From contig QFXI01000025.1 of NCBI GenBank assembly GCA_003402315.1, positions 25,608 to 89,607 of the forward strand: a DNA stretch of 64,000 bases. The letters run 5' to 3'. Below are positions 1-8,699 of this stretch, piece after piece. The DNA is from Candidatus Nitrotoga sp. LAW (GTDB taxonomy: Bacteria; Pseudomonadota; Gammaproteobacteria; Burkholderiales; Gallionellaceae). A program made the translations under genes and the position numbers. The notes under the pieces are model-generated. The model was not told the origin of the DNA. It did no database searches and was given only the letters and a program-made list of their open reading frames with translations. Within the stretch, counting starts at the first letter, position 1. Each line of letters begins with the position of its first letter.

Positions 1-1282
1 CAGCAGTGATTCCAGTAGCATTAAAGGCCATCCGCAACCAGCCATTCTCGAAGTTAACTGGAACATTTACTTCATTAGCCGAACCCAACAAGTGACTGTT
101 ATTAAAGGTCACAACAGTTGTTTCCCAGCACAAGGATGTACCGCCGCCTGGAGCAGGTGGCGAGAAGTCAACGATAGCAACGTTACCTTCCTCACGGTTC
201 CAATAGCTCAAACCAACTGGCTCGCACGCACCATTAAGCCAGAACTTGTGGGTAAATGGGCTAAACAATTGAGTTGCGTCTGTTGCCAGTGCCGTGTTAT
301 GAACAGGCACATTGTATCGCTTGGTCGGCATTGTTACCACCCAATCGGTACCGGACAGGGTTGCATTATCCAACACAAACTCGTTGATAATATTGTTATG
401 CATCAGCAACGCGCTAATAGTACTATCGCCACTTAGCCAAGTACTTGTTACAGTTCCACCACCATTGAATATTATACTGGTCAAATCTGCAAATGTCAGA
501 TCTGGGAAAATACTGCCAGGAGGATTCCAAATATTCTGTACATTAGACGGTGCAAAAGCATCCAATGCAACTGGATCGTAGCCAAAATCTGTACCCGCTG
601 CAACACCTATCAGAGAGGCCGTACCTGCCAGACCACCGGTTGACGGATTTGCTTTAGCTGATTGCCCACCCACTATCAATGCGCTAGCAGGACCCATATC
701 CATATTTGCGGCCTGAACCACCGAACAATTAGCCGGAACACCACTTACGTGAGTGATAGCTGCACTGATCGCGGTATTTGTGATTGTGCCCATTTCGATA
801 ATTTCAAAATAACCTTCACGGGTACGATCCAAAGATTGGGTCTCACCATCCCCACCACTTTGTTGAATACCTTCGAGAGCGGTACCGGAATATGCGAAGT
901 TCACAAAATCTTTACCGCTTGCAGGAATCGCAGGAGCCGTGCATGACTTATCAGCAGTAATCATCTTTGCGCCGGTAGCAGTGTTCACAACCGCAGCAGT
1001 CCACATGTCATTCGGGGATAGATAGAGGTTAAAGTCCAAGACTTCGCGACTATTCTTACCTTCGGTAAAACGTACTTTTACAGCTTTCGATGAATTAGTA
1101 GTATTAACTACAGACAGGTATGTGTCTGTCCCTGCACGTGTTGTGTAGTATGGATAAATCAGAACCTCACCCAAACCATTGGAATTTACATGTACGGCAG
1201 CACTTGCCGTATTTGCGATACCAACCGAACTTACTGCCGCCACCAAAGCAAGATAAAGTGACTTTCTCTTAAATTTTTGCAT
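1..1282 (-). CDS. Secreted surface-type protein, N-terminal part (cut by window edge)
   Basis: The minus strand is open from an ATG at 1282-1280 to the window edge, giving about 427 codons without a stop, so the C-terminus is missing. The start is supported by an AAGGAG Shine-Dalgarno about 8 bases upstream. The first 28 residues form a classical Sec signal peptide: basic MQKFKRKS, a hydrophobic core, then ANTASA before the likely cleavage site. The mature part is rich in Ser, Thr, Gly, Asn and Ala with few charged residues, as in S-layer, adhesin or extracellular matrix proteins. I recognise no catalytic motif. It lies downstream of and co-directional with the type II secretion genes, so being a T2SS substrate is possible but only inferred. 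The family is not identified. Confidence 0.8.
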   Translation of the reverse strand, partial: MQKFKRKSLYLALVAAVSSVGIANTASAAVHVNSNGLGEVLIYPYYTTRAGTDTYLSVVNTTNSSKAVKVRFTEGKNSREVLDFNLYLSPNDMWTAAVVNTATGAKMITADKSCTAPAIPASGKDFVNFAYSGTALEGIQQSGGDGETQSLDRTREGYFEIIEMGTITNTAISAAITHVSGVPANCSVVQAANMDMGPASALIVGGQSAKANPSTGGLAGTASLIGVAAGTDFGYDPVALDAFAPSNVQNIWNPPGSIFPDLTFADLTSIIFNGGGTVTSTWLSGDSTISALLMHNNIINEFVLDNATLSGTDWVVTMPTKRYNVPVHNTALATDATQLFSPFTHKFWLNGACEPVGLSYWNREEGNVAIVDFSPPAPGGGTSLCWETTVVTFNNSHLLGSANEVNVPVNFENGWLRMAFNATGITA

Positions 1283-1486
1283 TATTGCTAGACTCCTTAT
1301 ATTTTATTACGAAATGTTGAAGTTTGACTTCGGGAAAAGATTATTACCTTTTATAAAGCATTACCTCAATAATTACTACAGTCGACTTTAGAAATTACTG
1401 CGATGTTATTGTATAACATAGTTGTTTCATTCTACAAGTGATTTTTTGTGCACATAATCCTCCTAATTTAAATCCATAAGCCCTAA

Positions 1487-1906
1487 TTATCTGCGCGGGA
1501 CGTACCACCACTCCCCGTCTTGACGCAACCAATTCTCGTCCAGACGAGTCTCAAGTGATTTGATATCGCGATAGCTATACTCAATTGCCATTAACACCTT
1601 GCACTGGTCTTGTTCGCATGAAACAGTATCCACGTTAGCTTTCTTCCAAATGCCGCCACGGATTTTAGCCCTATATAAATCCAACGACATAACAGCACGC
1701 GTGCCCGGACTCAGATAACTATACGCTTTGGCGAAATCCTTTTGTATTAAGGCTTCCCAACGAGCAGCAGCTCGTTCGGCAACCTTTTTTTGCGGTTCAA
1801 CCTGCACTCGCTGTGTTGAACCACCCCCAGATCCTGCACAACCTATCATTCCAACACTCAGGACAAGCGCCACTACCCCTCGCGACTTGCAGCCCATTTC
1901 GCACAT
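1487..1906 (-). CDS. Small putative lipoprotein with NTF2/DUF4440-like C-terminus
   Basis: About 139 residues. The N-terminus is basic, then hydrophobic, ending in MIGC followed by Ala-Gly-Ser-Gly, a weak lipobox, so an outer-membrane or inner-membrane lipoprotein is likely. The C-terminal 90 residues (RWEALIQKDFAKAYSYLSP onwards) look like the small alpha+beta stress or cone-type domains that begin with a helix and Tyr-Xaa-Tyr-Leu-Ser; this is impressionistic. The reading frame extends upstream to a GTG at 1963, but that would put about 20 hydrophilic residues before the signal. A TTGACA-like box lies near 1979-1984 with a TATAGT about 21 bases downstream, so the internal ATG (1906 or 1897) is preferred. 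It follows gspD after about 350 bases on the same strand, so it may be cotranscribed or have its own promoter. Confidence 0.6.
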   Translation of the reverse strand: MCEMGCKSRGVVALVLSVGMIGCAGSGGGSTQRVQVEPQKKVAERAAARWEALIQKDFAKAYSYLSPGTRAVMSLDLYRAKIRGGIWKKANVDTVSCEQDQCKVLMAIEYSYRDIKSLETRLDENWLRQDGEWWYVPRR

Positions 1907-2080
1907 CCATTTTTTCAAAAGCTCACCCAAAATATCTATGTTTTTTATTTTGACTATAGTCACTCTTGCGTTAATACACTGTCAAGGACAATCTAAATTC
2001 TTTCGTCATATCGTCTCTTTTTTACAACACGTGAGAATTACAAATTGAATTTTAACTACTCACTCTGTGAGTGCCAGTCC

Positions 2081-2104
2081 GTTTAAGCTCAGCCCGAACG
2101 GAGT
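2081..2104. repeat. Degenerate REP-like intergenic palindrome arm
   Basis: The segment GTTTAAGCTCAGCCCGAACG resembles the widespread proteobacterial REP core (CAAGCTCAGGGCGAACGG type). A second degenerate copy lies at 33495-33520. It sits between gspD and the lipoprotein gene. Confidence 0.4.
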
Positions 2105-2250
2105 TAATACTTCACCGTGCCGGATCAACAATTAAAAACGAACAGGAATTTACTTTCCGCACCCCATCCATATTCATCCTGAATATCACTTTACGACAAG
2201 ATGTAGAAATACTTTAGCGCACTCCAAGGTTTTCTGCATACAAACGGAAA

Positions 2251-4524
2251 CTACCTGAGCAAAGGCACTTGTTTAACTTGCTTATCCATTTGCTTGGATA
2301 TATCGCTAGATTTCCCAACCTTTTCCAGAAGCTCATTCAATCCGGCAGGCTTCTTTGGCATCTCGCTAGATTTTCCAAAATTTTCCAAAATATCACTTAA
2401 CCCACTGATTTTTTTTCTAAATTCCTCACTTACATCATGTGCCTGCTGGTTATTGGCCACCAAACGCGGTGTAATCAGAAGCACCAGTTCGGTACGATTT
2501 TCAGCAAATGTCTGGACACCGAATAACCCACCGATAAACGGTATTTTCGACAGATATGGCAATCCGCTGCTTGCTACGGTTTTATTATCCGTAATTAATC
2601 CACCTAACACCATGGTTTCACCAGATTTAACTACTACCGTGGTTTTTACCGCGCGCTTACTAATAGTAGGCGAATTAATCGAAGATGTTGTGGTTATCGA
2701 GGCCGCACTAACCTCTTGATTAATATCCATCGTTACTTGGCCTCCAGCGTTGATGCGCGGTGTAACCGTTAACAGAATTCCGGTATCAATGTACTGGATG
2801 GAAGCAATCAACCCTGTGGCAGAACCCAAAACAGATTGAGTTTGACTAGTAATCGGCACGCGATCACCAACCTGGATCTTGGCGGTCTGATTATCGGTGA
2901 CCATTATATGTGGTGAGGAAATCACTTTGACGCGCGAATCAGTTGCCAATAAATTAAGCGCAGCGGCCACCCCACCCGCTACATTCGAATTACTCCACGT
3001 ATAAGAAAAACCGGGCGCTAACGCACTAATCCCAGAACTACCTGTATCAAGCTTGCCATTTCCGCGCTGTCCGTTTTTAAAAGCCCACTCTAATCCAAAC
3101 TTCAAATCACCTGTTAGCGTCACCTCGGCGATGGTAACGTCTATCAGCACCTGCCGCGGTGCCACATCAAGCCTGCGAATAGCAGTTTCAATTTTTTCAT
3201 AATTGGCTTGCGAAGCCAAAATCAACAACGCATTATTGTCCTTGTCGGCAAGCACTCGAACATCGCCCTTAACCGCGACACTATCGCCAACGGCCGCTTG
3301 CTGTTCTGGGGTCGCATCCACAGGGGTTGTTTCTGTCGACTTCACCTCTGCTGGCGCCAAACCAGGAGCAAGCGCAGGCGGAGGTATCGTTGAAGCTGTT
3401 GATTTACTGAATACATTATTAAGCAATGCCGCCAGTTTTTCCGCCATTCCATTCTGTACCGGATAAACAAATAAGCGCATACCGCCACCGGCCCCGCCAG
3501 TGTGATCCAAACGCTCAATCCATATTTTTGCCTGCTCCAGATACTTAGGCTGCTGCGTAATTACCAAAATGGCATTCAGACGCTCAATCGGCACCAATTT
3601 GACCACTCCAGCTAACGGGCTTAACGCCTGAGCACCAAAGATTTTACCAAGGTCAGCCACAGCAGTTTTCACCTCGACGCTCTGCAACGTGAATAAGGCG
3701 ACCGACATACCAGATAACCAATCTACATCAAACATGGCAATAGTGTCTTGCAAGTGCCGTAATTCGCGCTCAGTGCCGGAAAGAATAATCAGGTTGCGTG
3801 CTTCATCAATACGCACGGCGTTCGCTTCAGTTACAAATGGCTCAAGAATCTTTACCATTTCTTTGGCGGCAATAAATTTCAACGGCGCGATCTGAACGCT
3901 GTACCCGCGACCGCCTTGCAATACTATCTTGTCGTCTCCCAATTGTGGCGTGATTGAGCCGCGCGTGGCAGTAGCAGCCGGCACCACTTTATAAACGCCC
4001 TCTTCCCTGATGATCGCTGCACCATTCATACGTAGCAAGGTTTCCAGCGTTGGCAGCAAATCTTTTCGCTGAAGTGGGCTGCTTGTATGTAAATTAATTG
4101 TTCCTTGCACCTTAGGGTCGATGATGTAAGTTTCATTGAATATATCGCCAACAATTGCTTTGACTACCTCACGCAAGTCAGCACCCTCAAAATTAAGCAT
4201 CATTTCGTCTCCTGCAGCCGGCTTAACCACGCTTGCAGCCGGCGGCGGCGCTTTGACAAATACCCCAGTACCGGGGTACAACTTGACCTTCTCCGAACCA
4301 CCGGTAACGACAGGTTTTTCTTCTTTTTTATTCGTTACCTCGGCATCGTTGATATTACGCGTAACAAAATGTGGCTCCACAGCCCTTTCACTCTTTTTCT
4401 CATCACTTTTTTTCTCATCGCTCTTCTTCACTTCGAACGCCTTAAAAAAATTAGCACACCCCCCCAATACAGGTAGCGTAATCATAACCAGCATCCAACG
4501 TAAATAAATTTTATTCATGCCCAT
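2251..4524 (-). CDS. gspD: Type II secretion secretin GspD (lipoprotein)
   Basis: 757 residues. GspD forms the outer-membrane pore of the type II secretion system. The N-terminus carries a lipobox, LGGC, with Cys at about residue 23, so this secretin is probably self-anchored rather than dependent on a pilotin. A charged KKSDEKKSDEKKS stretch follows. Next come N0 (about 107-180), three N1-type KH modules (about 208-265, 275-340 and 348-455, with a Pro/Ala-rich insert in the last), and the secretin core (about 455-690). The core includes VKVISSPHI and VGDRVPI and ends near LVLLITPRLV. The C-terminal tail after the core has an unusual tandem 20-residue duplication (see 2284-2403). It is the last gsp gene of the cluster, 47 bases after gspC. 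ATGs at 4524 and 4518 are both possible starts. Confidence 0.93.
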   Translation of the reverse strand: MGMNKIYLRWMLVMITLPVLGGCANFFKAFEVKKSDEKKSDEKKSERAVEPHFVTRNINDAEVTNKKEEKPVVTGGSEKVKLYPGTGVFVKAPPPAASVVKPAAGDEMMLNFEGADLREVVKAIVGDIFNETYIIDPKVQGTINLHTSSPLQRKDLLPTLETLLRMNGAAIIREEGVYKVVPAATATRGSITPQLGDDKIVLQGGRGYSVQIAPLKFIAAKEMVKILEPFVTEANAVRIDEARNLIILSGTERELRHLQDTIAMFDVDWLSGMSVALFTLQSVEVKTAVADLGKIFGAQALSPLAGVVKLVPIERLNAILVITQQPKYLEQAKIWIERLDHTGGAGGGMRLFVYPVQNGMAEKLAALLNNVFSKSTASTIPPPALAPGLAPAEVKSTETTPVDATPEQQAAVGDSVAVKGDVRVLADKDNNALLILASQANYEKIETAIRRLDVAPRQVLIDVTIAEVTLTGDLKFGLEWAFKNGQRGNGKLDTGSSGISALAPGFSYTWSNSNVAGGVAAALNLLATDSRVKVISSPHIMVTDNQTAKIQVGDRVPITSQTQSVLGSATGLIASIQYIDTGILLTVTPRINAGGQVTMDINQEVSAASITTTSSINSPTISKRAVKTTVVVKSGETMVLGGLITDNKTVASSGLPYLSKIPFIGGLFGVQTFAENRTELVLLITPRLVANNQQAHDVSEEFRKKISGLSDILENFGKSSEMPKKPAGLNELLEKVGKSSDISKQMDKQVKQVPLLR
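2284..2403 (-). repeat. Tandem 60-bp coding duplication in the gspD 3' end
   Basis: Two adjacent 60-bp units, 2344-2403 and 2284-2343, encode GLSDILENFGKSSEMPKKPA and GLNELLEKVGKSSDISKQMD. They share the Gly-Leu-x-(D/E)-(I/L)-Leu-Glu-x-(F/V)-Gly-Lys-Ser-Ser pattern. The units lie in the tail beyond the secretin core, where some secretins carry a pilotin-binding S-domain. Confidence 0.7.
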
Positions 4525-4571
4525 TCTCTTTTCTCTTTAATAGCATATGGCTTCTCAATAAAAATGGTTTG

Positions 4572-5312
4572 TTATTCCGGTGGTGGCTGTCGCAGTGCAC
4601 GACGACGCTCAAAAACAGATCGGGGATCAGCAGCACCCTCCGCCGGAGCGGTAACTGGCGCCCCAGGCGTTGATACAGCGGGGGCAACAAGTTGCGCCGG
4701 CACACCGGGACTACCAGACCGTCCTGGCTGACTCGGCCCTGTCTTGATTTTCAGTACCAGCTCTTCATGCTCATCGCCTTGTTTAAAGGTGATCTTATCA
4801 CGATCCAATTTCTCAATTTGCATGCCGTTAATTTCTTGGCCTAGTTCGACACGTACCATCTTGCGGGTAGCGACTTCACGCAACAACGCAATATTTTTGT
4901 CCTTGGTGATAATGATGCCATCCAAAATAAACTGTCCTTTGCGCATGGTTGGCTTGGGCGGCTCTACCGGCACCGGCAAGGATGGCGGAGACGGTGGTGG
5001 CGAAAGGCGGCGAGAAGATACGGAGGAAGATGCATGCTGGCGGGGCACGAACTTGGGCGGTAGCGGGCGGCGGGATGATACAAATAATGGCCGCGCTAAT
5101 ATTTCAGTATAGGATCGCTCCAGTGGCAGTAAAGCAAACTCTGGCTGCAATGGCAGCACTGCTGGCCTATTTTTTTGCAATTTTGGCTGCGGCAAAGGCA
5201 CATTAATGCGGCTGCCCCAACCAAGTTCGTAGCCAATTGTCCCGATCAGCAACAAGATCAGTACCAACAATAACATTGTTGTGAAATGGCGGGGTTCAAA
5301 GGTTTTTTTCAT
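4572..5312 (-). CDS. gspC: Type II secretion inner-membrane protein GspC-like
   Basis: 246 residues, close to usual GspC length. A short cytoplasmic N-terminus is followed by one membrane segment (about 12-32) and a Pro-rich periplasmic linker. A homology-region-like beta domain follows at about 120-190 (GQFILDGIIITKDKNIALL ... VELGQEINGMQIEKL), which in GspC contacts the N0 domain of the secretin. The C-terminal 50 residues are Pro/Ala/Gly-rich and there is no PDZ domain. Its start overlaps the gspM stop (ATGA-type), and gspD follows. A GspN label has been used for similar proteins in this slot; the C role rests on the single membrane segment plus HR domain. Confidence 0.75.
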   Translation of the reverse strand: MKKTFEPRHFTTMLLLVLILLLIGTIGYELGWGSRINVPLPQPKLQKNRPAVLPLQPEFALLPLERSYTEILARPLFVSSRRPLPPKFVPRQHASSSVSSRRLSPPPSPPSLPVPVEPPKPTMRKGQFILDGIIITKDKNIALLREVATRKMVRVELGQEINGMQIEKLDRDKITFKQGDEHEELVLKIKTGPSQPGRSGSPGVPAQLVAPAVSTPGAPVTAPAEGAADPRSVFERRRALRQPPPE

Positions 5313-5890
5313 TTGCTATCCGCTACCAACGCATAGCCAGATACGTCGAACTGTGCTATCAGTTCTGGCTCTATCACAGGTGTGCCCTTGTTCAAGGTAT
5401 TGGCCTGCAAGCGTATGCTGATATTATCAAGCAGTAGATAGGGTTGCACCGTTTCTACAGCATAAAGAATTTTTCTCAGCGTGGACATGTTGCTGATAAA
5501 TTGGACATTGACCGTAACACGGCGATAGCCGCCGTCGTCCTTGAATGGCACTACCTGCATACTGACCAACCTGCCACCATTATTCTCGATCAGGCTTTTT
5601 GCGGTTTCCTGAATTTCTGAAGCGGCCAATGCAGCACCAGTGTTTTTAAGAAAATGCTGGCGGCCATTTTTGTTCTTCACCTGGTCGAGTGCCGACTGGA
5701 CTTCGGCATGAGTCGCCACAACGTGCCGATAACGCCCCAAATAATCAGCCATGCTATCCAGCGACTGATCGTAATAGCGATGCAACATGTTAACTGGGAT
5801 AAATAACAGCAAACCGGCCAGCGTCAGAAACAAGATTAATAACCCAATGGCCAAGCCACGGCTTTGATTTTTACCGAGGGCTCGCATCAA
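5309..5890 (-). CDS. gspM: Type II secretion protein GspM (T2SSM_b type)
   Basis: 193 residues. There is one N-terminal membrane helix (about 13-35), then a coiled-coil-prone segment and a ferredoxin-like periplasmic domain (about 85-185; GGRLVSMQVVPF ... RVTVNVQF). This is the usual arrangement of GspM, which pairs with GspL on the inner-membrane platform. Both ends overlap their neighbours by 4 bases (gspL upstream, gspC downstream), so translational coupling is likely. The assignment relies on topology and position, since GspM sequences are poorly conserved. Confidence 0.8.
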   Translation of the reverse strand: MMRALGKNQSRGLAIGLLILFLTLAGLLLFIPVNMLHRYYDQSLDSMADYLGRYRHVVATHAEVQSALDQVKNKNGRQHFLKNTGAALAASEIQETAKSLIENNGGRLVSMQVVPFKDDGGYRRVTVNVQFISNMSTLRKILYAVETVQPYLLLDNISIRLQANTLNKGTPVIEPELIAQFDVSGYALVADSK

Positions 5891-7269
5891 GATTTAGCCT
5901 CAGAATAAGGCGCTGCCTTTATTGTTTGTTTAACTGGCGTATTCGAAGCTGGCAGCGCTGGCTTGAGGGCTGGGACTCGTAGCGGCAATGGTGAATTAAA
6001 CTTTTCCGCTTCAATCTTGCTGGAATCAGGCGTAGCTTGCTCTGATTTGTTGTTGGTGCCATTATCGGACGTACCTGATTCAGGCTCACCAGTCGGTAAC
6101 GACAATTGCGGTGCCAATTGTCCGGGCGCGGACGCAATAACTCCGGCGGTCGGCACTGCCTTAATTTCTGCCGCCAAATGGTAACGCTCGCTGTTTGGCA
6201 TGTTCCCCTTGGTCAGCGGCGAGCGAAAGTTGGCGTCATGCAAAATCCTGGCGCTCTCGATCAAAGCGATCAATTTCGACGAGGAGCCGGTTTCCCCCTG
6301 GATTTGAAGTTCTTTGCCTTTAAGATTAAATTGTTGCACCCAGGTATCGTCCGGCAACAGGCGAGACAACTCATCCAGCAGTATTATTAACGGCGGGACT
6401 GCCTGTTTTTTATCCAGCATAAAATTAAATTCTGCCGCCAGTCTCTCTTGCTCGCGCCGCAGCACGTCAGTTTCTCTCGCTTGCTGCTTAGCACGGTCAA
6501 CTATCGGCAGCAAGGCAATCACGGCTTGTCGCTTCTGCCAGATCGGGATAGTTATAGCGGCCATTGCCAAAAGCAGTGTTAACAACAATAACCCAGAATT
6601 GACTCCACACAGCTTGGAAGGTTGAGTAGCATTGCGCTCGGCTGGCATCAAATTGATGGCATCGCCGTCCGGCACAGCAATGCTAGCGACATACGCAGCA
6701 TTGGCTGGCGTACCCCAACGCTCCAGCAGATCAAGTGAACTATCCATCGCTGGACGCGGTACAACCACCAGCTTGACAACAAGCCGATTTTTTTGATTAT
6801 CGACACGCAATACGCGAAAATCGAAATAAACTTGCTCGGCTTTGAATGGAGTATGGCGATCCATTTCAAAACCTAACACTTGGCGCAGGTTTTTAGCTGC
6901 TGCCAGAGGCAGTTCGATCTGTTTGCTCAGACATTGAGTATCCGCAAGCCACAGTGCAACCCTTTCGTCGCGTTTATGCAGCTTGCTAAAAAGTACCTGG
7001 AAAGCAATGCCTTGAGTATCATTATCACCAGATTGCCGATCAACTCGACCCTGCTCGGTCAAACTGCCTTGCAGCCAGCGCTGCAATATAACAGCTTGAG
7101 GAGTAACTTCTATCAGCAGCTCATTCGCGGCGTTTGCACTAGATTGCCGTAACCATTGCGGCACAAGTGCGATAAGCTCACCCGACCACCAACGCCAAAA
7201 GCGTCCAAGCGGGGAGTTCCTATCAAAAGTAAAGCGCGGCTGGCGCGCAGCTTGAGTTTTATTTGTCAT
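5887..7269 (-). CDS. gspL: Type II secretion protein GspL (PilM/PilN-like fusion)
   Basis: 460 residues. The cytoplasmic N-terminal half is actin-fold-like (about 40-215; LPLAAAKNLRQVLGFEMDRHTPF is typical of GspL/PilM proteins). One membrane helix follows at about 225-245. The periplasmic PilN-like domain (about 260-365) has a coiled coil and the segment LLDELSRLLPDDTWVQQF. A low-complexity Pro/Ala/Ser tail fills the last 90 residues. In T2SS, GspL recruits the GspE ATPase to the membrane. The ATG at 7269 has no good Shine-Dalgarno of its own; a 9-codon leader frame with a strong one overlaps it (7259-7288). It begins the distal part of the cluster after a 0.5 kb gap. Confidence 0.85.
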   Translation of the reverse strand: MTNKTQAARQPRFTFDRNSPLGRFWRWWSGELIALVPQWLRQSSANAANELLIEVTPQAVILQRWLQGSLTEQGRVDRQSGDNDTQGIAFQVLFSKLHKRDERVALWLADTQCLSKQIELPLAAAKNLRQVLGFEMDRHTPFKAEQVYFDFRVLRVDNQKNRLVVKLVVVPRPAMDSSLDLLERWGTPANAAYVASIAVPDGDAINLMPAERNATQPSKLCGVNSGLLLLTLLLAMAAITIPIWQKRQAVIALLPIVDRAKQQARETDVLRREQERLAAEFNFMLDKKQAVPPLIILLDELSRLLPDDTWVQQFNLKGKELQIQGETGSSSKLIALIESARILHDANFRSPLTKGNMPNSERYHLAAEIKAVPTAGVIASAPGQLAPQLSLPTGEPESGTSDNGTNNKSEQATPDSSKIEAEKFNSPLPLRVPALKPALPASNTPVKQTIKAAPYSEAKS

Positions 7270-7288
7270 CTAACACTGAAGTACGCAT
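7259..7288 (-). CDS. Possible 9-residue leader peptide overlapping the gspL start
   Basis: An ATG at 7288-7286 is preceded at 6 bases by GAGGAG and reads MRTSVLDDK then TAA. It ends 8 codons past its start, inside codons 3-4 of gspL in another frame. The gspL ATG itself lacks a ribosome site. This geometry would couple gspL translation to the leader by termination-reinitiation. Alternatively the ribosome site simply serves gspL at long range. There is no homology evidence. Confidence 0.35.
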   Translation of the reverse strand: MRTSVLDDK

Positions 7289-7763
7289 GTGACACTCCTC
7301 TCATTCTTTAGCGAAGAGAGGCTTAGGAGTAATGGGATCTGCCTGATCAACAGAAGTAACACATGATAATTAACAGTTACTATAATTTCTTCAGCCTTTA
7401 TCAACATCTGGTTATTTAAATACCGCCACGAATCAACGACGCATCCCATAGCTTGTTGTAGTCATGCTATCTATCGTTAAGTTCAACCAAAGCTTGATAC
7501 TCATCAAAAAAATTAAAATAATGCGTCCATCGGGGCACTGTCAAACGGTTACACAAAATTTACTCATTGCAACATGCTCAACATAGAATGCTGACATATG
7601 CTTTTAGCCTGGCCTAAAAATATCCTCAAGATGCATAGCTAGATGATGCAACACCCGGCACTCATACTGGAATGTTTGAGTAAACATCAATGATGCACAT
7701 TGTGCGATCAACTTTTCTTATCGCTTAGCGCAAATGGAACGTGGATTAATCACGCGCAATCAT
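7270..7763. other. 494-bp non-coding gap splitting the gsp cluster
   Basis: Between gspK (ends 7764) and gspL (starts 7269) no frame longer than a few dozen codons looks real. The stretch is AT-rich and could hold a promoter for gspL-M-C-D, but I cannot place boxes convincingly. I see no IS end or clear hairpin terminator. Confidence 0.6.
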
Positions 7764-8699
7764 TTAGTGAATAGTTACTTTTTCCTCAACGATCGGCTTT
7801 AAAGTCGCCTCCCCCTCTTTCCAAGAAAAAAAAACGAATTTACGAACCGCACCTTGATCAATTTTTACCACAGCCTCACGGACGAACACTGTACCGTCTG
7901 GCGACACTGCTTCGGCACGAACACTATACACGGAACCGTCGTCACCCGCTACGGCAGCGGCTGCCGGAGCAAACGGCGGCGGCGGCGAATTCTTAAGCAA
8001 GGCTTCCTGGCGCGCTAGAAGATAAGCGTCAACCAACTCTACATTAGCACCAGGCAGCGCCAACAAAACTTTTCTTGGCGCAATGGCTGCATTTACTCCA
8101 GCCTGGTGTGAATCTACAGTCAGTGTATCTGCCAAACTAGCATACAATTCCGGTGTCATACCCAATACCCGCTGCAACTCATTAACCGTTTCAAACGGTG
8201 CATTGGCCGGACGGTATTTCAATCCGGCCGCTTTGTATTCAGCAACCTCAGCACCTTTAGGACGTGGCAAATCATCGTCGTCACGCCAATCTACAATAGC
8301 ATCCAGCAAAATATTGCTTTCTTCATCGTTAAGCCCGACACTTTTCAGTAGGCCCTTCAGCAAATCATCTGATGCACTGTTAAGGTCAATTTTACCGGAC
8401 ACGTCCAGGAGCGAAATACTGAGCTTAGCCCCTCCAAATTCCCACTGATGCGGCACGCCATCACCCTTCCATCGTTGCAGATCGCTGATTGGTTTGAACA
8501 TTTCATAGAACGCACGCTGCATGCCAGCGTCAGCCACCGCTTGCGCGCGCGCGGCAGCTGCCAAATTCTGGCCTAGCAACGTATCCGTACGCATGCTGAA
8601 AGCAAAACTCGCAGCAATCACAGTCAACAATGTGGTTGCCCACAACACTAATACCAGGGCAATGCCATGTTGATGTTTTTTGTTAATCATGGCCTTCAT
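7764..8699 (-). CDS. gspK: Type II secretion minor pseudopilin GspK
   Basis: 311 residues, the normal GspK size, far larger than other pseudopilins. The N-terminus is basic (MINKKHQHG) and is cleaved after Gly before IALVLVLWATTLLTVIA, the hydrophobic pilin helix. The position-5 residue is not the Glu of other pilins, as is typical of GspK. The globular part has the helical insertion with KIDLNSASDDLLKGLL and IVDWRDDDDLPRP, the latter matching the family's metal-binding, acid-rich segment. GspK caps the pseudopilus tip with GspI and GspJ. Its start overlaps the gspJ stop by 4 bases. It is the last gene of the proximal gsp block. Confidence 0.92.
   Translation of the reverse strand: MKAMINKKHQHGIALVLVLWATTLLTVIAASFAFSMRTDTLLGQNLAAAARAQAVADAGMQRAFYEMFKPISDLQRWKGDGVPHQWEFGGAKLSISLLDVSGKIDLNSASDDLLKGLLKSVGLNDEESNILLDAIVDWRDDDDLPRPKGAEVAEYKAAGLKYRPANAPFETVNELQRVLGMTPELYASLADTLTVDSHQAGVNAAIAPRKVLLALPGANVELVDAYLLARQEALLKNSPPPPFAPAAAAVAGDDGSVYSVRAEAVSPDGTVFVREAVVKIDQGAVRKFVFFSWKEGEATLKPIVEEKVTIH

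Noticed and set aside
2284..2719. Plus-strand frame opposite the gspD 3' end
   Set aside because: Antisense shadow of the gspD repeat and secretin core.
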